A DNA stretch of 26,574 bases, from NCBI GenBank assembly GCA_052386635.1, contig JBQTJY010000146.1, forward strand, positions 1 through 26,574. Direction: 5' to 3'. Shown in pieces: positions 14,620 through 23,116 of the stretch; position 1 is the stretch's first letter; every line of letters starts with the position of its first letter. This stretch comes from VHBM01 sp052386635 (GTDB lineage: Archaea; Thermoproteota; Nitrososphaeria; Nitrososphaerales; Nitrosopumilaceae). The notes beneath the pieces are model-generated. The model saw only the letters and a list, made by a program, of their open reading frames with translations. It was not told the DNA's origin and did no database searches. The position numbers and the translations under genes were made by a program.

Positions 14620-15203
14620 AATTTCTAATACTTGATAATTATGATTCATTTGTTTACAACATTGCACAAATACTAGGTGAACTAGGTGTCAAATCGGATG
14701 TATTTAGAAATGATAAGATTACTCTAGAACAAATTCAAAAAAATAACTATGATGCAATAATAATTTCTCCAGGACCAGGTAATCCTGAAAATAAAAAATA
14801 TTTTGGGATATGTTCTGATGTAATTACAAAACTTGGTCCAACAAAACCAATACTTGGTATTTGTTTGGGACATCAGGGAATCATAAGCTGTTTTGGTGGT
14901 AAAGTTGTAAACGCAGGAAATGTACGACATGGCAAGACAAGCCCAATTAAACACTTTGATGATACCATTTTCGAGGGAGTAAAAAATCCATTTCGTGCTA
15001 CTAGATACCATTCATTAGTAGGCGACAAAACGATAATCCCTGATTCATTGAAAATTACTGCTGTAGCTGAAGATGATGGTGAGATAATGGGAGTCAGACA
15101 CAAAGAACATCTAATTGTAGGAGTGCAATTTCATCCAGAATCAATCATGACAGTAGAAGGCAAAAAAATACTAAGTAACTTTTTGAAGATGATACAAAAA
15201 TGA
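14616..15203 (+). CDS. trpG: Anthranilate synthase component II (glutamine amidotransferase)
   Basis: A 195-residue class-I glutamine amidotransferase that supplies ammonia to TrpE. The catalytic triad is Cys83 in GICLGHQG, with His173 and Glu175 in QFHPES. The N terminus LILDNYDSFVYNIAQ and the oxyanion segment SPGPGNP fit TrpG/PabA; the position between trpE and trpD assigns it to tryptophan. The start overlaps trpE (ATGA), and trpD starts inside its stop in the same way. Because no separate folate-specific copy is seen here, it may also serve PabB if the genome has one, which the window cannot show. Confidence 0.95.
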   Translation: MKFLILDNYDSFVYNIAQILGELGVKSDVFRNDKITLEQIQKNNYDAIIISPGPGNPENKKYFGICSDVITKLGPTKPILGICLGHQGIISCFGGKVVNAGNVRHGKTSPIKHFDDTIFEGVKNPFRATRYHSLVGDKTIIPDSLKITAVAEDDGEIMGVRHKEHLIVGVQFHPESIMTVEGKKILSNFLKMIQK

Positions 15204-16246
15204 TTACAGAAATAATCACAAAAGTGGAAAAGAACATCAATCTATCATATGAGGAAATGTCAAAAGCAATGAATGAAATTCTGAGTGGATGGATTTCAGA
15301 TGAAGAAACTGCAAGTTTTTTAAAAAATCTTACAATAAAAGGTGAAACAGACGATGAACTTCTTGCAATGTTAGACATTATGCAAAAATTTGCAACTAAC
15401 ATATCTCCAAAATGTAAAACTCCGCTCATTGATGTTTGTGGTACTGGCGGTGATAATATGATGACATTTAACATATCCACTACAGCCGCATTTGTAATTG
15501 CAGCCGCTGGTGGAGCAGTGGCAAAGCATGGGAATCGTGCAGTATCAAGTGTGTGTGGAAGTGCCGACATTTTTGAGTATTTTGGCTATGATCTAAATGC
15601 GTCACCTGAACGAATTACTCAGATTATTGAAAAATTTGGAATAGGCTTTATGTTTGCACAAAAATTCCATCCTGCAATGAAAAATGTGGCAAACGCACGA
15701 AAAATGATTGGCACAAGAACTGCATTTAATCTGCTTGGCCCATTATGTAATCCAGCAAATGTAAAAAATCAACTTATTGGTGTTTTTTCAGAGAACTTTC
15801 TTGAACGAATACCAAATTTGTTGATGAAAAAAAATTCAGAGACAATAATGGCTGTAAGATCAGAAGATGGAATGGATGAATTATCTACAACATCAAAAAA
15901 TCATGTGTGTTTATTAAAAAATAAAAAAATTCAAACATTTGTTTTAGATCCACAAAAAGTTGGTCTTAAAAAATCTGAAATCAAACAACTTCAGGTAACA
16001 TCAAAAGAAAACGCGATTAATGCTTTTGTATCAGTGCTAAACGGTTCTGCAAACAAGGCTATGATAGAAACCACTGCACTTAATGCAGCTGGAGGTTTGA
16101 TTGTTGCAAATATAGCTGATAATTTCTCATCTGCGGTAAATATTGCATTAGATACATTACAAAGTGATAAAGCATACAAGCTGTTCAAAGAATTCATTTC
16201 CTTTTGTGGTAATAAAAGCATGCTAAAGGAGTTAGAAACATTATGA
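15200..16246 (+). CDS. trpD: Anthranilate phosphoribosyltransferase
   Basis: A 348-residue enzyme joining anthranilate to PRPP. The PRPP-binding glycine loop CGTGGDNMMTFNIST and the segment KHGNRAVSSVCGSAD are clear (most relatives read GNRS rather than GNRA). Anthranilate-site residues follow in FMFAQKFHPAMKNVANAR, RKMIGTRTAFNLLGPLCNP. The EDGMDELS segment near the centre carries metal-binding acidic residues. Length and order are normal. Start and stop each overlap the neighbouring gene by four bases (ATGA), consistent with coupled translation along the operon. Confidence 0.97.
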   Translation: MITEIITKVEKNINLSYEEMSKAMNEILSGWISDEETASFLKNLTIKGETDDELLAMLDIMQKFATNISPKCKTPLIDVCGTGGDNMMTFNISTTAAFVIAAAGGAVAKHGNRAVSSVCGSADIFEYFGYDLNASPERITQIIEKFGIGFMFAQKFHPAMKNVANARKMIGTRTAFNLLGPLCNPANVKNQLIGVFSENFLERIPNLLMKKNSETIMAVRSEDGMDELSTTSKNHVCLLKNKKIQTFVLDPQKVGLKKSEIKQLQVTSKENAINAFVSVLNGSANKAMIETTALNAAGGLIVANIADNFSSAVNIALDTLQSDKAYKLFKEFISFCGNKSMLKELETL

Positions 16247-17016
16247 AAAATGTATTACAAAAATTGATTCAAAATTCTCAAAAGGCAATTGATGAAGGGG
16301 TTTATGAAATTACTGAAAAATTACAAAATTCACAAATGAATTTAATTGAGATGATTAAAAATAGCAATCATGCACCAATCATTTCCGAGGTAAAGTTTTC
16401 TTCCCCATCGTTGGGAAAAATTCGTACCACATCAGATCCAATTGCTATAGCAAATTCAATGATAAAAGGCGGGGCAATTGGCTTGTCAGTTCTTACTCAA
16501 CCATATCTTTTTGACGGGTCGCCAGAATTTTTTGTCAAAATACGACAAAATGTAAAAGTGCCATTACTAATGAAGGATGTTATAATAGATAAGATCCAAA
16601 TAGATGCTGCCCAAAAACTAGGAGCAGACTATATTTTGCTCATAGAATCACTCTTTGATAAAAAATTTCTAAGGGAAATTAACGAGTATGTGGATTATGC
16701 ACATAAAAAAAATCTCAAAGTGCTAATAGAATCACACACAAAAACTGAGTTTGAAAATTCACTGAGAACTGATGCAGATCTGATTGGTGTCAATAACCGA
16801 AACCTTAACACTCTTGAAATAGACATAAAAACTACAAAAATTGTTCTTGATGGATTTGATAAATCAAGGATGGTTTTATCAGAAAGCGGCATAGAAGCTC
16901 CTGAAGATATACGATTTTTACATGATTGTGGTGCAAGTGCATTTCTTGTAGGCTCTAGCATAATGAAAAGTGATAATATCGAAACATTTGTGAGACAATT
17001 GGTGAACGCCTTATGA
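16243..17016 (+). CDS. trpC: Indole-3-glycerol-phosphate synthase
   Basis: A 257-residue (beta-alpha)8 barrel that closes CdRP to indole-3-glycerol phosphate. Visible active-site strands are ISEVKFSSPSLGKI, LLMKDVIID, DYILLIESL, VLIESHT, IGVNNRNLNTLEID and LSESGI, then FLVGSSIM at the phosphate site. The protein is the single-domain type: there is no fused PRA isomerase, and no separate trpF lies between it and trpB. The start overlaps trpD and the end overlaps trpB by ATGA. Confidence 0.95.
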   Translation: MKNVLQKLIQNSQKAIDEGVYEITEKLQNSQMNLIEMIKNSNHAPIISEVKFSSPSLGKIRTTSDPIAIANSMIKGGAIGLSVLTQPYLFDGSPEFFVKIRQNVKVPLLMKDVIIDKIQIDAAQKLGADYILLIESLFDKKFLREINEYVDYAHKKNLKVLIESHTKTEFENSLRTDADLIGVNNRNLNTLEIDIKTTKIVLDGFDKSRMVLSESGIEAPEDIRFLHDCGASAFLVGSSIMKSDNIETFVRQLVNAL

Positions 17017-18215
17017 GGACAGCACTTCCAAAAAATGGCAGATTTGGTGAGTTTGGTGGCAAATATGTACCAGAAACTCTGGTTCCAGCAATTGAGGAAC
17101 TAGAAGAAAACTATCTAAAATTCAAAAATGATAAGGGTTTCAAAAAGGAACTAGACTATTATCTTAAAAATTATGCTGGAAGACCAACGCCGCTCTACTT
17201 TGCAGAAAATCTAACAAAAAAAATTGGCGGGGCAAAGATCTATCTAAAAAGAGAAGATCTTCTCCATGGGGGGGCACATAAGATCAACAATACACTTGGG
17301 CAGACGCTTCTTGCAAAAAAAATGAAAAAAAAGCGAATTATTGCAGAAACTGGCGCAGGCCAACATGGCGTAGCAACAGCTATGGCATGTTCATGTCTTG
17401 GCATAAAATCCGAAGTCTATATGGGATACAAAGACACAATCAGACAAAAACTAAATGTTTTTCGAATGAATCTTTTAGGCTCAAAAGTACACCCAGTAAA
17501 ATCTGGCTCTCAAACCCTCAAAGATGCAATAAATGAAGCAATACGTGATTGGATTACAAATATAGAAACAACGTACTATCTGTTAGGTTCTGCAGTAGGT
17601 CCACACCCATATCCAATGATGGTACGAGACTTTCAGGCTGTAATTGGTGAAGAGATAAAAAAACAAATGAAACAAATTGCAAAAAAAATGCCTGATGCAG
17701 TGATTGCGTGTGTTGGAGGGGGGTCTAACGCAATTGGTACGTTTTATCCAATGTTAGATGATGATGTAGAAATGAGTGGGGTAGAGGCTGCAGGACGTGG
17801 TCTTAGAACAGATTATCATTCTGCAACACTAAATGCAGGCAGTAAGGGAGTTTTACATGGCATGATGACCTATTTACTGCAAGATGAAGAAGGTCAGATT
17901 AAAGAAACGTACAGCATTTCTGCTGGACTTGACTATCCAGGGGTAGGCCCAGAACATTCGTATCTAAAAGATGCCAGACGCGTAAAATATAGCAGTGCTA
18001 CAGATGATGAAACAATCGATGCGTTTTTGTTGCTTACGCAAAGTGAGGGAATAATCCCTGCATTAGAATCCGCACATGCAGTAGCTGAGGCAATAAAAAT
18101 TGCAAAAACTAGATCAAAATCAGAATCACTTGTTGTGACCTTGTCTGGACGTGGTGATAAAGACGTCGAAGTAGTAGAAGAATATCTAAAGAAAAATGTC
18201 AAGAATTCAAGATAA
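17013..18215 (+). CDS. trpB: Tryptophan synthase beta chain
   Basis: A 400-residue PLP enzyme that joins indole to serine. The PLP lysine is K90 in HGGAHKINNT; the phosphate-binding loop is GGGSNAIG and the substrate segment AETGAGQHGVA. FGEFGGKYVPETL at the start and SAGLDYPGVGP near the end mark it as the TrpB1 type that works with TrpA, in line with the neighbouring trpA. Its end overlaps trpA by 20 bases; its start overlaps trpC by four. Confidence 0.97.
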   Translation: MRTALPKNGRFGEFGGKYVPETLVPAIEELEENYLKFKNDKGFKKELDYYLKNYAGRPTPLYFAENLTKKIGGAKIYLKREDLLHGGAHKINNTLGQTLLAKKMKKKRIIAETGAGQHGVATAMACSCLGIKSEVYMGYKDTIRQKLNVFRMNLLGSKVHPVKSGSQTLKDAINEAIRDWITNIETTYYLLGSAVGPHPYPMMVRDFQAVIGEEIKKQMKQIAKKMPDAVIACVGGGSNAIGTFYPMLDDDVEMSGVEAAGRGLRTDYHSATLNAGSKGVLHGMMTYLLQDEEGQIKETYSISAGLDYPGVGPEHSYLKDARRVKYSSATDDETIDAFLLLTQSEGIIPALESAHAVAEAIKIAKTRSKSESLVVTLSGRGDKDVEVVEEYLKKNVKNSR

Positions 18216-18999
18216 ATTTAAGGAGCTTTACTCCAAAAACGAAAAGGCGTTGATTGGATATCTGATGACAGGATATCCAAATGAAAAAGATACGATTTCG
18301 GCTATTCGTGGTTTGATTAAAGGCGGTGCTGATATAATTGAGCTTGGTTTTCCATTTTCTGACCCACTTGCAGATGGGCCAGTAATACAAAATGCCAGTA
18401 CCACATCATTAAACAAAGGCACAAAGCTTGCAAAGTTTTTTAAAATTTTAAAACAGATTAGACGCGAAACAAAAATTCCACTAGTGTTAATGACCTACAC
18501 AAATATTTTGTACAGTCGTGGTTACGACAAATTTCTTTCAAAGGCAAAAAAGTTAGGAATTGATGGAATCATACTCCCTGATATGTCAATTGAGGAATCA
18601 AATGAATATCTCAAGACTGCAAGAAAAAATCGCATAGATACAATATTTCTTGTGTCTCCAAATACAAATAAAGAACGAATAAAAAAGATTACAAAGGCAA
18701 CAACTGGATTTTTGTATCTTGTTTCAATGTATGGAACAACTGGAATGCAAGGAAAAATTCAAAAATATACTATTAATGCAGTTAAAAATACAAAAAAAAT
18801 TGTAAATGGAAAAATTCCTGTAGGAGTAGGTTTTGGCGTATCATCTGCTAGTGATGTCAAGCGTTTTGTATCGCTAGGTGCAGATGCAGTAATAGTAGGA
18901 AGTGCGTTTTTGAGGCTTATTGAAAATACTAGATCTAGTAAAATAGAATCAAGGCTTGCCTCATTTACTAGAAATTTAAAGCAGGCAACAAAATCATAA
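18196..18999 (+). CDS. trpA: Tryptophan synthase alpha chain
   Basis: A 267-residue barrel that splits indole-3-glycerol phosphate to indole, which is passed to TrpB. Catalytic Glu49 lies in DIIELGFPFSDP and Asp60 in LADGPV; the later segments GIILPDMSIEE, FLVSPNT, YLVSMYGTTG and VGFGVSSASD (phosphate site) are present. The ATG start lies 20 bases inside trpB. It is the last gene of the operon. An inverted repeat follows the stop within two bases (19001-19027). Confidence 0.96.
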   Translation: MSRIQDKFKELYSKNEKALIGYLMTGYPNEKDTISAIRGLIKGGADIIELGFPFSDPLADGPVIQNASTTSLNKGTKLAKFFKILKQIRRETKIPLVLMTYTNILYSRGYDKFLSKAKKLGIDGIILPDMSIEESNEYLKTARKNRIDTIFLVSPNTNKERIKKITKATTGFLYLVSMYGTTGMQGKIQKYTINAVKNTKKIVNGKIPVGVGFGVSSASDVKRFVSLGADAVIVGSAFLRLIENTRSSKIESRLASFTRNLKQATKS

Positions 19000-19000
19000 A

Positions 19001-19027
19001 TTCCAAATTAGAAGATTTCTTTTGGAA
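19001..19027. repeat. Inverted repeat between trpA and pyrG
   Basis: TTCCAAA (19001-19007), 13 bases, TTTGGAA (19021-19027). It begins one base after the trpA stop and ends just before the pyrG TATA-like segment. It could be an operator for pyrG or a stem at the end of the trp message. Confidence 0.3.
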
Positions 19028-19038
19028 AACGATTAAAA
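19028..19038 (+). promoter_or_regulatory. TATA-like box of pyrG
   Basis: ACGATTAAAAA is centred about 27 bp before GTG 19061, consistent with a leaderless transcript and with the GTG start. Confidence 0.4.
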
Positions 19039-19060
19039 ACAGGATTCTTCATACCCATAT

Positions 19061-20662
19061 GTGCAGACAAAATTTATTTTCATAACAGGTGGAGTTATGT
19101 CTGGCCTTGGCAAAGGCGTAGTTTCATCATCTATTGCAAAACTATTACAATTATCTAATCAAAATGTTTCATGTGTCAAAATTGACCCGTATCTAAACTA
19201 TGACGCAGGAACAATGAATCCAGTAGCACATGGCGAAGTGTTTGTCACCGAAGATGGAGGCGAGTGTGACATGGATATAGGAAACTATGAACGATTCTTA
19301 AACCAAAACATACCTAAAGCACACAATATTACAACTGCCCAGATTTACTCAAGTGTAATCGAGGCAGAAAGAAAAGGCGAATACCTTGGTGCCTGCGTAC
19401 AGATAATTCCTCATGTAACTGATGCGATAAAAAATCGCATACGAAAAATCGCAAAAGACGAAAATCTAGATATGCTTGTAGTTGAATGTGGAGGAACAGT
19501 TGGAGATATTGAAAGCCTACCATTTCTTGAAGCGCTAAGACAAATGAGGGTAGAAGACGGACCTCAAAACGTCCTTTTTGTGCATGTGACACTTGCGCCA
19601 TCGCTTGATGTTGTAGGTGAACAAAAAACAAAACCAACGCAACACAGTGTTCAGGAATTACGAAGAATAGGTATCCAGCCAGATATGCTTACTGTGAGAT
19701 GTACAACACTCCTGCAAGATGTTGCCAAGAAAAAAATTGCCTTGTTTTCAAATGTTTCTGTAAATGATGTCTTTTCATGCCATGATGTCCCGTCAATTTT
19801 TATGGTGCCACAGACATTATACGACCAAGGAATAGTTGATCTTATCTTTAAAAAATTTGCAAAGGTAGGACTAGTAAATGCATCTGCAAATTGGGATAAA
19901 TGGAATTTTATTGTAAAATCACTACACCCTGCTGATAACAAAGTAAGCATAGCAATGGTTGGAAAATATGTTACCTTAGCAGACAGCTATGTGAGCGTAA
20001 ATCAAGCGCTAGTACATGCAGGAGCAAAGATTGGGAAGGCAGTATCTATTGAGTGGATAGACTCTGAAACACTAAATGGAAACATTGAAAATTTAGCAAA
20101 GTTTGATGGCATTTTAGTTCCAGGCGGATTTGGAGTACGTGGCTCTGAGGGAATAATAAAAACAGCGAATTTTGCACGTGAAAAAAACATTCCTTATCTT
20201 GGAATATGTTTTGGGTTTCAGCTTGCAGCTGTTGCATTTGGAAGATATGCTTGCAAATTTGATGATGCGAACTCTACTGAAATTGCACCAACTACAAAAC
20301 ATCCAATAGTTGACTTGCTGCCAGAACAAAAAAATGTATCAAACATGGGAGGATCATTGCGACTAGGCGCAAATCAAATTAATGTAAAGGAAAACTCACT
20401 TGCACACAAAATCTACAAATCAAATCTAATTACAAAAAGACACAGACACAGATATGAAATTAATAAAGAATACCTAGATGAGTTAACAAAAAAAGGGATG
20501 AGTTTTTCAGCTGAAAGTGACAATGGCAAAAGAATGGAGATATTGGAAATTCCTTCACATAGGTTTTATCTTGGGGTGCAATTTCATCCAGAATTTAGTA
20601 GTAGGCCTGGCTTTCCTGAGGCATCATTTGAAGCATTTGTAAGGGCTGCGTCTGGTAGTTAG
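19061..20662 (+). CDS. pyrG: CTP synthase
   Basis: A 533-residue enzyme making CTP from UTP, ATP and glutamine. The N-terminal synthetase domain begins QTKFIFITGGVMSGLGKGV, with the P-loop at residues 14-19. The regulatory segment EVFVTEDGGECDMD and IGNYERFL follow. The C-terminal amidotransferase has Cys383 in GICFGFQLA and HPE in GVQFHPEFSSRPG. The GTG start is forced: an ATG two bases earlier is out of frame and stops quickly. The stop overlaps the stop of the convergent NAD-kinase-like gene by four bases. Confidence 0.98.
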   Translation: MQTKFIFITGGVMSGLGKGVVSSSIAKLLQLSNQNVSCVKIDPYLNYDAGTMNPVAHGEVFVTEDGGECDMDIGNYERFLNQNIPKAHNITTAQIYSSVIEAERKGEYLGACVQIIPHVTDAIKNRIRKIAKDENLDMLVVECGGTVGDIESLPFLEALRQMRVEDGPQNVLFVHVTLAPSLDVVGEQKTKPTQHSVQELRRIGIQPDMLTVRCTTLLQDVAKKKIALFSNVSVNDVFSCHDVPSIFMVPQTLYDQGIVDLIFKKFAKVGLVNASANWDKWNFIVKSLHPADNKVSIAMVGKYVTLADSYVSVNQALVHAGAKIGKAVSIEWIDSETLNGNIENLAKFDGILVPGGFGVRGSEGIIKTANFAREKNIPYLGICFGFQLAAVAFGRYACKFDDANSTEIAPTTKHPIVDLLPEQKNVSNMGGSLRLGANQINVKENSLAHKIYKSNLITKRHRHRYEINKEYLDELTKKGMSFSAESDNGKRMEILEIPSHRFYLGVQFHPEFSSRPGFPEASFEAFVRAASGS

Positions 20663-21660
20663 CCTAGTTTTGCGATCTCGTAAATTTTTTGCCTTGCATC
20701 ACGCATAGATATTTTTCTTTTCACGTATCCTTTTTCCAATAGATGACTAAGTGCAAGTCGTACTGTTCTATCTGGCAAAAGTGTCTTTGTTGCCAATTCC
20801 TTTTGTGTCATTGCACCTTCATATTCTAAAATTTTTAAAAGCAACTTTGAGCTTGGCGGCATGTTAAGCAACTCTTCAGCAAGTTTGACTTTTTTTGCAA
20901 GCGCAGAAACTGCTGTAGAATCTTTTTTCATTCGTATTATATGTGCAGATGGAACAAACTTTGTTGCTTCTACAGATTTATTGACTCTGAGTCTGTCAAT
21001 TCCATCCAAAACAACCTCACAATAGATTCTTGCAGAAATGTCGTCGATTTCAATCAAACTGATATTTGATACAACAAGAGGTCTGCGTGTAACATCAAGT
21101 GAGTTTACCGATATAATTCCAAATACTGCTGAATCTTGAAAAATTACAGGTCCACCAGCAGACATTGAATATGCAGATGAGCCAATGGGTGTTGAAATTA
21201 TCACACCATCACTACTATCATGCCATACCTCTTCACCATTTACGCGCAAGATGTGTTCCATTAGCATCGCACTTTTTGATGCAAAAACAGCAACATCGTT
21301 TAGTACTGGATATACTGCCTTTCCATCTATCTTTACACTAATTCGTGGCACTTCTTCTATTTTGTAGTCTTGTTTTTTTAATCGATTTGCATAAGCTGGA
21401 AATTCTTTTAGATCAATTTGTGCTAGAAAACCGCTTGATTCTGATTCACTTATACCAAATACTGGAATTGTTGAATCAGTATTTTTGTGAAAGTAATTGC
21501 GAACGCCTCTGTCTCCACCTAAAACTATTATACAATCGATATCTTTCGGTTTTGATTTTGGCAATATGTAAAAGGATGTAATGCCACGGTCGTCTAGCTC
21601 TTTTTTTATCATCTTTGAGGCAGATTCGCTTAACCCAACTCCTGCTATACCAACTTGCAT
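20659..21660 (-). CDS. NAD-kinase-like protein fused to a C-terminal winged helix
   Basis: A 333-residue two-domain protein. Residues 1-245 have the ATP-NAD kinase fold: IIVLGGD (44-50), VLND (119-122), DGVIISTPIGSSAY (151-164), SAGGPV and RRPLVV. The normal GGDGT motif reads GGDRG (48-52), so an arginine follows the catalytic-motif aspartate, and the usual N-x-G-x-LGFL stretch is ISESESSGFLA. Residues about 268-330 form a winged helix-turn-helix (MTQKELATKTLLPDRTVRLA, then a basic wing). It may be the cell's NAD kinase with an extra DNA-binding domain, or a non-catalytic NAD(P)-sensing regulator. A TATA box at 21681-21690 lies about 26 bp upstream of ATG 21660. Confidence 0.82.
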   Translation of the reverse strand: MQVGIAGVGLSESASKMIKKELDDRGITSFYILPKSKPKDIDCIIVLGGDRGVRNYFHKNTDSTIPVFGISESESSGFLAQIDLKEFPAYANRLKKQDYKIEEVPRISVKIDGKAVYPVLNDVAVFASKSAMLMEHILRVNGEEVWHDSSDGVIISTPIGSSAYSMSAGGPVIFQDSAVFGIISVNSLDVTRRPLVVSNISLIEIDDISARIYCEVVLDGIDRLRVNKSVEATKFVPSAHIIRMKKDSTAVSALAKKVKLAEELLNMPPSSKLLLKILEYEGAMTQKELATKTLLPDRTVRLALSHLLEKGYVKRKISMRDARQKIYEIAKLG

Positions 21661-21680
21661 AGTGCAAATACAAGAACATG

Positions 21681-21690
21681 TACAATAAAA
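21681..21690 (-). promoter_or_regulatory. TATA box of the NAD-kinase-like gene
   Basis: Minus-strand TTTTATTGTA is centred about 26 bp before ATG 21660 and lies in the 32-base gap after the PfkB-family gene, suggesting its own promoter. Confidence 0.45.
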
Positions 21691-21692
21691 GC

Positions 21693-22565
21693 CTAAACTT
21701 GTTTGAATTTTACAGTATTATAGAAATAAGAGCCATTAGTTTCAATATCATTTTTTTCTGGAATTTTTTTTAATCCCAATTCTTTTGTGTCAAGTGCTGC
21801 CTGAGCTGCTCCGCCGGCAAAACATAGTGCCCAAAGAAAATCATTTTCCTTTAATAAAGTACAGCAAAATGTAGTAAAAAAAATGTCTCCTAGTCCTGTT
21901 GTATCATATACTTCGTTATTTGGTAAGGTAATTGAATATATTCTATCATCTGAAAGAAGCGATATTTCTTTTTTATTTGTAAGAAGAACGTGTTTTACTC
22001 CTCTTTTTTGTATGTTTTTCATATCATCAACTGTTGCGCCATCAGACAATGCCATGATCTCATCATAACTTAGCTTGATAGTATTAATTTTTGAAAGATC
22101 GATGTTTGTTTTTTCAAGAAATATTTTTTTTTCAGAATCTACTCTCCGTAAAAATCCTTGTGGATCAAGGAAAATAAAATTACAGTCTTTTTTTAAATTT
22201 TCAAATGTTGATGGAGATATTTCATCAAATACTGGACTTACCAAAAATCCATCTGCGTTTGAATTATCATATTCGATAGGTATACATGTATTTGCAAGAT
22301 ACATTGTTCTATCTGCACCAGATAATTTGATTGTGAACCTAGTTGTGGGTTTGTTTGATTGTGCATTATTATATGCTAATTTATTTTTTGCAAGATACTC
22401 ATCATGTGGAAAATCAGGACCGAATTTAGTATGAAGATTAACATCAAATTTTAGTTTTCGTGCAGTAAGCCCACCATAGCACGCAACACCGCCTATCTGT
22501 TCTGTTATAGTGTCACCAAACTCAATTGTATCAATAGTACAGTGGGAGAAAATATCTAGTTTCAT
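21693..22565 (-). CDS. PfkB-family sugar/nucleoside kinase
   Basis: A 290-residue ribokinase-like protein. Near the N terminus IGGVACYGGLTARKL takes the place of the family GG-x-x-x-N/A pattern. The C-terminal signature is DTTGLGDIFFTTF, where most relatives have DTTGAGD; the general-base aspartate (second D of the signature) is kept. Intermediate segments NTIKLSYDEI and VKHVLLTNKKE fit the fold. It transfers phosphate from ATP to a sugar, inositol or nucleoside; the substrate cannot be told. The start is 25 bases after the stop of the zinc microprotein at 22591-22698, so the two are probably one transcript. Confidence 0.82.
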   Translation of the reverse strand: MKLDIFSHCTIDTIEFGDTITEQIGGVACYGGLTARKLKFDVNLHTKFGPDFPHDEYLAKNKLAYNNAQSNKPTTRFTIKLSGADRTMYLANTCIPIEYDNSNADGFLVSPVFDEISPSTFENLKKDCNFIFLDPQGFLRRVDSEKKIFLEKTNIDLSKINTIKLSYDEIMALSDGATVDDMKNIQKRGVKHVLLTNKKEISLLSDDRIYSITLPNNEVYDTTGLGDIFFTTFCCTLLKENDFLWALCFAGGAAQAALDTKELGLKKIPEKNDIETNGSYFYNTVKFKQV

Positions 22566-22590
22566 CTGTATTTAGAAAATTTTCCTTGAT

Positions 22591-22698
22591 TTAGTTTTTT
22601 GTCTTTATTTTTTCAAAACACGACTTGCATAAAATTTGTCCTTTGAATACTACCAGTTCTACATTTGAGGTCAAGCAGGTATGACATAACCCCCTCAT
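22591..22698 (-). CDS. 35-residue zinc-ribbon microprotein
   Basis: A small gene starting at ATG 22696-22698 and ending with TAA at 22591-22593. The product begins MRGLCHTCLTSNVEL and continues VVFKGQILCKSCFEKIKTKN, giving CxxC (Cys5, Cys8) and CxxC (Cys24, Cys27) 15 residues apart, a compact zinc-ribbon-like layout. Support for reality: a TATA box (22721-22730) centred 27 bp upstream gives a leaderless transcript starting at the ATG, and the PfkB-family gene follows 25 bases later in the same direction. The function is unknown; a zinc ribbon of this size could bind nucleic acid or a partner protein. Confidence 0.65.
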   Translation of the reverse strand: MRGLCHTCLTSNVELVVFKGQILCKSCFEKIKTKN

Positions 22699-22700
22699 GT

Positions 22701-22730
22701 TTTGTCAGATGACAAAGTTGCTTAAATCTT
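22701..22730 (-). promoter_or_regulatory. Promoter of the zinc microprotein-pfkB unit with inverted repeat
   Basis: TATA box AAGATTTAAG (minus strand, 22721-22730) is centred 27 bp before ATG 22698. Between them lies TTTGTC-AGAT-GACAAA (22701-22716), a perfect 6-bp inverted repeat over the start region, suited to a repressor site. Confidence 0.5.
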
Positions 22731-22765
22731 TGGCACAAGAGTAACAGCAAAAAGTAGTTTTTTTG

Positions 22766-22807
22766 AGTAACTTTTACTGTATTTTTCTAGTACAACATAT
22801 TATAAAG
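22766..22807 (+). promoter_or_regulatory. Promoter of rps26e
   Basis: TATA box CATATTATAAAG (22796-22807) is centred about 27 bp before ATG 22828, so the message should be leaderless. A small palindrome AGTAA-CTT-TTACT (22766-22778) lies just upstream. Confidence 0.5.
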
Positions 22808-22827
22808 AGGGGGTTTGATGTATCATC

Positions 22828-23115
22828 ATGCCATTAAAACGTGCAAGTAGAGGACGCAAGAAGGGCGGAAAAGGTTCTTCAGACCGTATCCAATGCACAA
22901 ACTGTGGCGCTACTGTTCCAAGAGACAAGGCAAAAAAAGTAACATCGAGATTAAACTTGGTTGAGCACAGCCTTGCAAAAGAGCTTAGGGCACAAGGAGC
23001 ATACATTGCATCACCACGTGTACTAAAATGGTACTGTATTTCGTGTGCAATTCACTTTGGAATACTGAAGATTCGATCAGAAGCAAGCAGACGAAACCGC
23101 GGCAGACTATACTAA
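22828..23115 (+). CDS. rps26e: 30S ribosomal protein eS26
   Basis: A 95-residue small-subunit protein. The start MPLKRASRGRKKGGKGSS is basic; CTNCG and CISCAIH form a zinc site; VPRDKAKKV and the basic end RRNRGR fit eS26, which sits near the mRNA exit channel. Present in eukaryotes and in part of the archaea, it supports the thaumarchaeal/TACK assignment. The stop is one base away from the stop of the convergent phosphatidyltransferase gene. Confidence 0.96.
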   Translation: MPLKRASRGRKKGGKGSSDRIQCTNCGATVPRDKAKKVTSRLNLVEHSLAKELRAQGAYIASPRVLKWYCISCAIHFGILKIRSEASRRNRGRLY

Positions 23116-23116
23116 T

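Noticed and set aside
17013..18215. TrpB2-type (TrpA-independent) tryptophan synthase beta
   Set aside because: The N terminus and substrate motifs fit TrpB1, and trpA overlaps it directly.
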